Of a DNA stretch of 64,000 bases, positions 60,006 to 64,000 are shown piece by piece. A program made the translations under genes and the position numbers. This DNA comes from Streptomyces clavuligerus (GTDB lineage: Bacteria; Actinomycetota; Actinomycetes; Streptomycetales; Streptomycetaceae): contig NZ_CP027859.1 of NCBI RefSeq assembly GCF_005519465.1, forward strand, positions 1,550,001 to 1,614,000. The letters run 5' to 3'. The notes under the pieces are model-generated. The model was not told the DNA's origin and searched no databases. It saw nothing but the letters and a program-made list of their open reading frames with translations. Numbering within the stretch: position 1 is the first letter of the stretch; each line of letters starts with the position of its first letter.

Positions 60006-60141
60006 GCGCACACCACTACCCGGTGCGCGCACGCTGCCACCCAGGGCCGCGGCGAGGCGGCCGAAACCCTCTGTGCCCGCTGCCGCTTCGGACTCCTCTT
60101 CCCTTCCCCCCGTCCGTTCCGTTCCGTCTCCGCTCGCCCCG

Positions 60142-61332
60142 TCACCGCGGCGGGTGGTGCTGCGGGCGGTGGACGGTCAGGACGGCGATGTCGTCCTGCT
60201 GGCCGTGGTCGCCCGTGAACGTCCGGACGTCGTCGTACAGGGCTCCTGGCAGCTTGTCGGGCGCCAGGTCCGCAAGGCGCTCAAGGCGTTCGTCGACGGG
60301 GTAGAAGGTGCCGTCCGCCGCGCGGGCCTCCATGAGACCGTCGGTGCTCAGCACCAGGGTCGTCCCGGGAGGGAACGGGAACGAGCCGACCCGGGCGGGC
60401 TCGTCGGCGAGCGCGGTGAGCCCGAGGGGGACCCCGGTGGGGAGCGACGGGCTGGTCACTGAACCGGCGCGCAGCAGATGCGGGGGAAGGTGGCCGCAGT
60501 TGACCGCCTGGACCTCGTCGGGCCCGCCGATGGTGACGACGAGGGCGGTCACGAACCGTTCGTCCTCCCCTGCCCGCTCGGCGTAGAGGTTCTGCCCGGT
60601 GACGGCCGCGTCCAGAGCGGCGACGACCGCGGTCAGCCCGGCCTCACGGCGCGCTGCCGTGCGGAAGGCGCCGATGACGGCGAACGCGGCGCCGACCGCG
60701 GCCAGCCCCTTGCCCTGGACATCGCCGATCAGGATGCGGGTTCCCCAGGGGGACTCGACGACGTCGTACACGTCGCCGCCCACGAGCCGGTCCTCGTGCA
60801 GCGGCTCGTACACGCCGTTCACCAGTACATCAGCGGTGAGAAGGGGAAAAGGGCGCAGAAACTGCCGCTGCATCGCGCCGGCCACGGAACGCAGCCGCAG
60901 CATCTCGTTCTCCCGCGCGATACGACGGTGGCAGGCGTACACCGACGCCGTGCCCAGGCACCCGGTCAGCACCAGCACCAGCACCCGGTCGAGCGGCGAG
61001 CCGCCACCGTCCACCCAGACGAGCGCGATACCGGCGACGACGAGCGTCGTCCACACGCAGACGGCGATCGTCTGACGCACGGTGCACAGCGCAGAGGAGG
61101 CCGCGGGCAGGAACACCATGAACCCGATGAGCCACACCAGCGAATGGGCCAGTCCGCCGACGACCACCACCAGGACCGTCACCGCGGCCACGCTGATCAG
61201 CAGCCGACCGCTGCTCGGGGGCCCGCCGGGTGCGACGTCCCGACCTGACGGAGTGTGACGAGTGAGCAGCACGGGATCTCCCGGTCGGCGGCCCGCCCCG
61301 GCCGCCGGGCGACTGCCGCGGCGGAGGCTCAA
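60142..61332 (-). CDS. Membrane PP2C/SpoIIE-type serine phosphatase
   Basis: 396 aa. Three or four N-terminal hydrophobic segments (LLISVAAVTVLVVVVGGLAHSLVWLIGFMVFLPAAS and the next 50 aa), then a PPM/SpoIIE phosphatase domain: GGDVYDVV, GDVQGKGLAAVG, NCGHLPPHLL, STDGLMEAR and QDDIAVLTV, with the metal-ligand Asps in place. Such proteins dephosphorylate anti-sigma-factor antagonists in partner-switching networks that respond to stress or development. The start could also be an internal GTG. No antagonist or anti-sigma gene is adjacent. Confidence 0.88.
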   Translation of the reverse strand: MSLRRGSRPAAGAGRRPGDPVLLTRHTPSGRDVAPGGPPSSGRLLISVAAVTVLVVVVGGLAHSLVWLIGFMVFLPAASSALCTVRQTIAVCVWTTLVVAGIALVWVDGGGSPLDRVLVLVLTGCLGTASVYACHRRIARENEMLRLRSVAGAMQRQFLRPFPLLTADVLVNGVYEPLHEDRLVGGDVYDVVESPWGTRILIGDVQGKGLAAVGAAFAVIGAFRTAARREAGLTAVVAALDAAVTGQNLYAERAGEDERFVTALVVTIGGPDEVQAVNCGHLPPHLLRAGSVTSPSLPTGVPLGLTALADEPARVGSFPFPPGTTLVLSTDGLMEARAADGTFYPVDERLERLADLAPDKLPGALYDDVRTFTGDHGQQDDIAVLTVHRPQHHPPR

Positions 61333-61495
61333 CGGAGACCTTGGCAGCGATCCTAACAGGGCCTATGCGTTGAATTCGGGCATTTCCTGGCCTCGGGGTG
61401 TGGCGCCCGCCCCGCCGGTCCCTGAAGGCGCGCACGGCCTGTACGGTACCGCCGGAGCGGCCGTCCCGTGCGGGAGCTTCTGGAAGGGAGAGGGA

Positions 61496-61651
61496 ATGGG
61501 GGACCACAGTCGTCACCAAGACGAAGAAGGGCAAGGCGTATATCTCGGCCACAACAAGAGCCGTCTGAACAAGCCGTTCAGCCGGTTCCTGGCCGACGGG
61601 GGCAAGGGGACCAAGGCAACGATCGTCAGGGGCGGGCCGGGATGGTACTGA
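61496..61651 (+). CDS. Small basic protein, start of a coupled gene pair
   Basis: 51 aa: MGDHSRHQDEEGQGVYLGHN and later NKPFSRFLADGGKGTK, basic and hydrophilic. GGAAGGGAGAGGG just upstream is a strong ribosome site, and the stop codon touches the start of the next gene (TGATG). Too short for family assignment. The gene is divergent from the phosphatase. Confidence 0.6.
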   Translation: MGDHSRHQDEEGQGVYLGHNKSRLNKPFSRFLADGGKGTKATIVRGGPGWY

Positions 61652-62130
61652 TGACCCCGGCCCGCCTCTGGACGGCCGCCGCCGTCGCGGTCGTGGGTGC
61701 CGGTACCGCGGGCGTCCTCTGGTGGACGGCCGACGGCCCCGCGCCCTACGCCCTCCAGGACACCCCGGCCGTCACGGTGGAGGTCCGGGCAGAGAACTCC
61801 CGTTACCCGGACACCCAGGAGACCACCGAGGACGTCAGCGAACTGGTCAAGGTCTACGTCCAGCGCCTCCTCGCGGGCGACGCGGGCGAACTGGCCGGGA
61901 TCGGCGCGCCGTGGTTCACGGGGCGGGAGACACAGGCCGGTGAGTGGATCAGGAAGTACCAGCGATCGGCCGACGAGCCGGTACGGGCCACCGTGCGGGA
62001 GCCCGTCGTGCCCTATCTCGCGCAAGTGGAACTCCGTTTCGACGGAGGCGGTGAACAGGTGGTCGAACTCACCCGCGGGGACGGCACCTGGTGGGTGGTC
62101 ATGGGGGACGGTGACCCCGTCAAGCCCTGA
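61642..62130 (+). CDS. Membrane-anchored protein of unknown function
   Basis: 162 aa. One N-terminal TM or signal segment (LWTAAAVAVVGAGTAGVLWWTA) and an extracytoplasmic domain of ~130 aa with SELVKVYVQRLLAGDAGELAGIGAPWF and VRATVREPVVPYLAQVELRFDGGGEQVVELTRGDGTWWVVMGDG, a SnoaL/NTF2-like rhythm. ATG 61642 was chosen (AGGGGC upstream); ATG 61651, coupled TGATG-style to the small gene, is equally possible. Function unknown. Confidence 0.7.
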   Translation: MVLMTPARLWTAAAVAVVGAGTAGVLWWTADGPAPYALQDTPAVTVEVRAENSRYPDTQETTEDVSELVKVYVQRLLAGDAGELAGIGAPWFTGRETQAGEWIRKYQRSADEPVRATVREPVVPYLAQVELRFDGGGEQVVELTRGDGTWWVVMGDGDPVKP

Positions 62131-62204
62131 CGGCTCCTGACCCGGCCGCAGTGCTCCTCCCGCTGCGCCATGGGCCCGCCGGCGGCCCATGACCGGAGCA
62201 ATGT

Positions 62205-62237
62205 GTTTCGCCCCGTCGCTCAGCGGCGGGGCGAAAC
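62205..62237 (+). terminator. Hairpin after the membrane-anchored gene
   Basis: GTTTCGCCCCG (62205-62215) pairs with CGGGGCGAAAC (62227-62237) around an 11-nt loop. A smaller CATGGGCC/GGCCCATG hairpin lies at 62169-62191. Confidence 0.6.
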
Positions 62238-62344
62238 CGCTTTCCGGGCGAGCTGGTTGACCACCTGGGCGCCGCACGTGAACAGGCGGGACCGCCCGTA
62301 CGTATGGGTGTGTGGCCGGTGCGGCCCGGACACAAGGGGCGGGA

Positions 62345-63532
62345 ATGACGGAAACGGTGTTGGCGGCGGACGAGACGGTGCTGGGGGTCGTCGATGTGGC
62401 ATGGGGGAACATCACCGAGGGGGGAAAGGTCATCGGCACCGAGCACCTCCTCACGGGAATCGCGGAGCTGGCGGAGGAGACCACGGCCGGAAGAGCCCTG
62501 TACGCCGCCGGCGCGACCGAGACCGCGCAGCTCGCGGTGGTACGCGAGCGGGAGCGCGGTCACGGCCCCCGGGCCGTCACCGCGGCTGTCGGCTGGCTCA
62601 GCGGCGACGGGCGCGACACCGGGGCGGACGTCGCCCAGGTCCTGACCGGCCAGGCGGAGCCCGGCCGTCCGCTGTCCGGCGCCGCCGTACGGGCCTTCAC
62701 CGCCGCGCGGGAACTCGCCGGGCGGGACGGCGGCGCCGAGTTCACCGCGGGCCATCTGCTGCGGGCCCTGCTCACCGACGGAGCGAACCGGGCGACGGAG
62801 ACCCTGGCCGGCTGCGGCATCACCCCCGGGCAGGTCCTTGCCCGCCTCGACGCACGCGACTACGAGCCTGCGGAGGACGGCCTCGACCGGGCCCTGTGGC
62901 CGACACGCGACGTCCTTCTCGGCCGCCCCGTCCAGGGCGACGTCCCCTTTCTGTGGCGGCAGGTCTTCACCCTCACCCGAGGAGTCAATCTCGCCACCGC
63001 CCCGGTCGTCTGGACCGCCTGGGACGCCCGCGAACAGGCCCGCGCGCTGGGCCACAGACGCGGCACCGAGCACATCCTCCTCGCGCTCCTCGCGACCTAC
63101 GAGGCAGGCCGTGTCCATCCGCACCTGGCGGGTGAGGGAGGCCTCACACCCGAGGAACGCCTGGCGGGCGGGGCCCGGCTGGCGCGGCAGGGCCTCGACC
63201 ACGCGACCGTGCGGCGCGCCCTGGCACAGGCGCCCGAGCTGGGCAAGGACGACGAACACCTGGACGAGTACCTGAACGACGCGCGGAAGGCCGCGACGAC
63301 CGGTCCGCTCCTGGACGCGCTCCTGCGGGGCAGGAACCGGGCCGGGCGGCTGCTGGCGTCCCTCGGCTATGTCCCCGACGCCAAGGACAAGAGCGACGAC
63401 GACGGCGACGACGAGAGCGGTCTGGCCGCCGAGCTGCTCGACGCGCTCGACGCCGGATGGGTCCTGGACATCGCCCCGGTCGGCGGAAAGCAGATCAGAA
63501 AGCTGTGGAGGTTCCTGCGCGACTCCGACTGA
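62345..63532 (+). CDS. Clp-N-domain protein without ATPase domain
   Basis: 395 aa from ATG 62345. Repeats of the Clp amino-terminal (double Clp-N) type occur: GTEHLLTGIAELAEE (about 30-45), FTAGHLLRALLTDGANRA (about 135-150) and GTEHILLALLATYEAG (about 240-255), each with the H-L-L helix. No Walker motifs follow, so it cannot unfold proteins itself; it resembles stand-alone Clp-N adaptors, which bind ClpC substrates. The C-terminus is acidic (DKSDDDGDDES). Partner unknown. Confidence 0.82.
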   Translation: MTETVLAADETVLGVVDVAWGNITEGGKVIGTEHLLTGIAELAEETTAGRALYAAGATETAQLAVVRERERGHGPRAVTAAVGWLSGDGRDTGADVAQVLTGQAEPGRPLSGAAVRAFTAARELAGRDGGAEFTAGHLLRALLTDGANRATETLAGCGITPGQVLARLDARDYEPAEDGLDRALWPTRDVLLGRPVQGDVPFLWRQVFTLTRGVNLATAPVVWTAWDAREQARALGHRRGTEHILLALLATYEAGRVHPHLAGEGGLTPEERLAGGARLARQGLDHATVRRALAQAPELGKDDEHLDEYLNDARKAATTGPLLDALLRGRNRAGRLLASLGYVPDAKDKSDDDGDDESGLAAELLDALDAGWVLDIAPVGGKQIRKLWRFLRDSD

Positions 63533-63603
63533 GAACACGGCCCCGGCCCGGGGCCCGGAAACGATGCGCGCCGTGCGCGCGGACCGTGGCTGTCGCCCCG
63601 CCG

Positions 63604-63638
63604 CCCCGGCCCGGCCCCGCACCGGGGCCGGGCCGGGG
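63604..63638. terminator. Terminator after the Clp-N gene
   Basis: Perfect 16-bp stem (CCCCGGCCCGGCCCCG, 63604-63619, with 63623-63638) and a 3-nt loop. The remaining gap to 63,794 shows no gene. Confidence 0.8.
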
Positions 63639-63794
63639 GAGCGGGCGCGAGGCGGAGCAGCGCGCCCGCGCTGTCTGATCGCGCCTCAGCCGCCACCCCT
63701 GCCCCTGCCCCGCGTGCTCCGCCGGTCGCACGCCTGCCCCGATGTCGCAGGCGTCCCGTACTGTTCCCGGAATTCCGCCGTTCTGGGAGATCAC

Positions 63795-64000
63795 GTGTCC
63801 GTTCGCGCCCGGCTCCGTGCCACCGTCCACACCCCCCTGTCCTCCGCGCAGGCCGGTCCGCCGAAGATCGTCGGCCCGCCGGGGCGCAGGCTGCTCGTGC
63901 AGCGGGACGACGACGGGGTCGTGGCCCAGCCCCTGGACGACTCCTGTGCCGTACGCCCTGACGCACTCGGCCGAACGTGCCGTGGCCCCCGCCCCGGTCC
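63795..64000 (+). CDS. Protein of unknown function (3' partial)
   Basis: GTG 63795 with GGGAG 5 bases upstream opens a frame that stays open to the window edge: VSVRARLRATVHTPLSSAQ, then GPPKIVGPPGRRLLVQRDDDG. Only the first ~68 residues are present, too few to assign a family. Confidence 0.5.
   Translation, partial: MSVRARLRATVHTPLSSAQAGPPKIVGPPGRRLLVQRDDDGVVAQPLDDSCAVRPDALGRTCRGPRPG

Overview
The window looks like one chromosomal stretch from a Streptomyces-type actinomycete. GC content is very high, GTG starts are common, many proteins carry Sec or Tat signal peptides, and the families present (SARP-NB-ARC-TPR regulator, snapalysin, DUF397, class I terpene synthase, LAxTG surface protein) are typical of that group. 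I see no rRNA, tRNA, transposase or integrase. The first gene is cut by the left edge and the last by the right edge.

Region 1 (about 2.2-15.7 kb) is a deoxysugar and secondary-metabolite tailoring block: a family-1 glycosyltransferase, a DegT/DnrJ-type sugar aminotransferase, a large SARP regulator divergent from a 14-TM drug exporter, an acyl-CoA-dehydrogenase-fold flavin monooxygenase, RmlB and RmlA, a SnoaL/SgcJ-like small protein and a TylCIII-type sugar C-methyltransferase. No aglycone synthase is visible. The block lies between two related genes: a subtilisin-like protease (15,980-19,321) and, at the left edge, a homologue that seems to lack the protease domain.

Region 2 (about 19.3-34.1 kb) is dominated by exported proteins: two I36-type protease inhibitors, a Tat/lipoprotein DyP peroxidase, a beta-helix lipoprotein, a sortase-type LANTG protein with an SdrD-like domain, a seven-bladed YVTN propeller with DUF11-like repeats, snapalysin and an alginate-lyase-like enzyme. 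A SUKH-domain protein is among them. The 19.3-19.9 kb gap holds what looks like a minimal type I-E CRISPR array of two degenerate 28-nt repeats and one 33-nt spacer, with no cas genes nearby.

Region 3 (about 34.2-46.7 kb) starts with a decayed AraC regulator and an O-methyltransferase, then an ACT protein and a coherent catabolic locus: ROK regulator, repeat-rich gap, SsuC/SsuB/SsuA-like ABC importer, a leaderless (cytosolic) sulfatase and a Tat-exported DUF4838-like hydrolase. I infer acquisition of a sulfated glycan or organosulfate. An AraC regulator follows.

Region 4 (about 46.9-64 kb) mixes secreted proteins (ricin-like lectin, multicopper oxidase, FG-GAP protein, two paralogous trypsin-like peptidases) with a class I terpene synthase and a P450, a DUF397 protein, a 441-aa protein of unknown family, a PP2C/SpoIIE phosphatase, a coupled small-ORF pair and a Clp-N-only protein. 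Convergent gene pairs are often separated by strong perfect hairpins, annotated as terminators.
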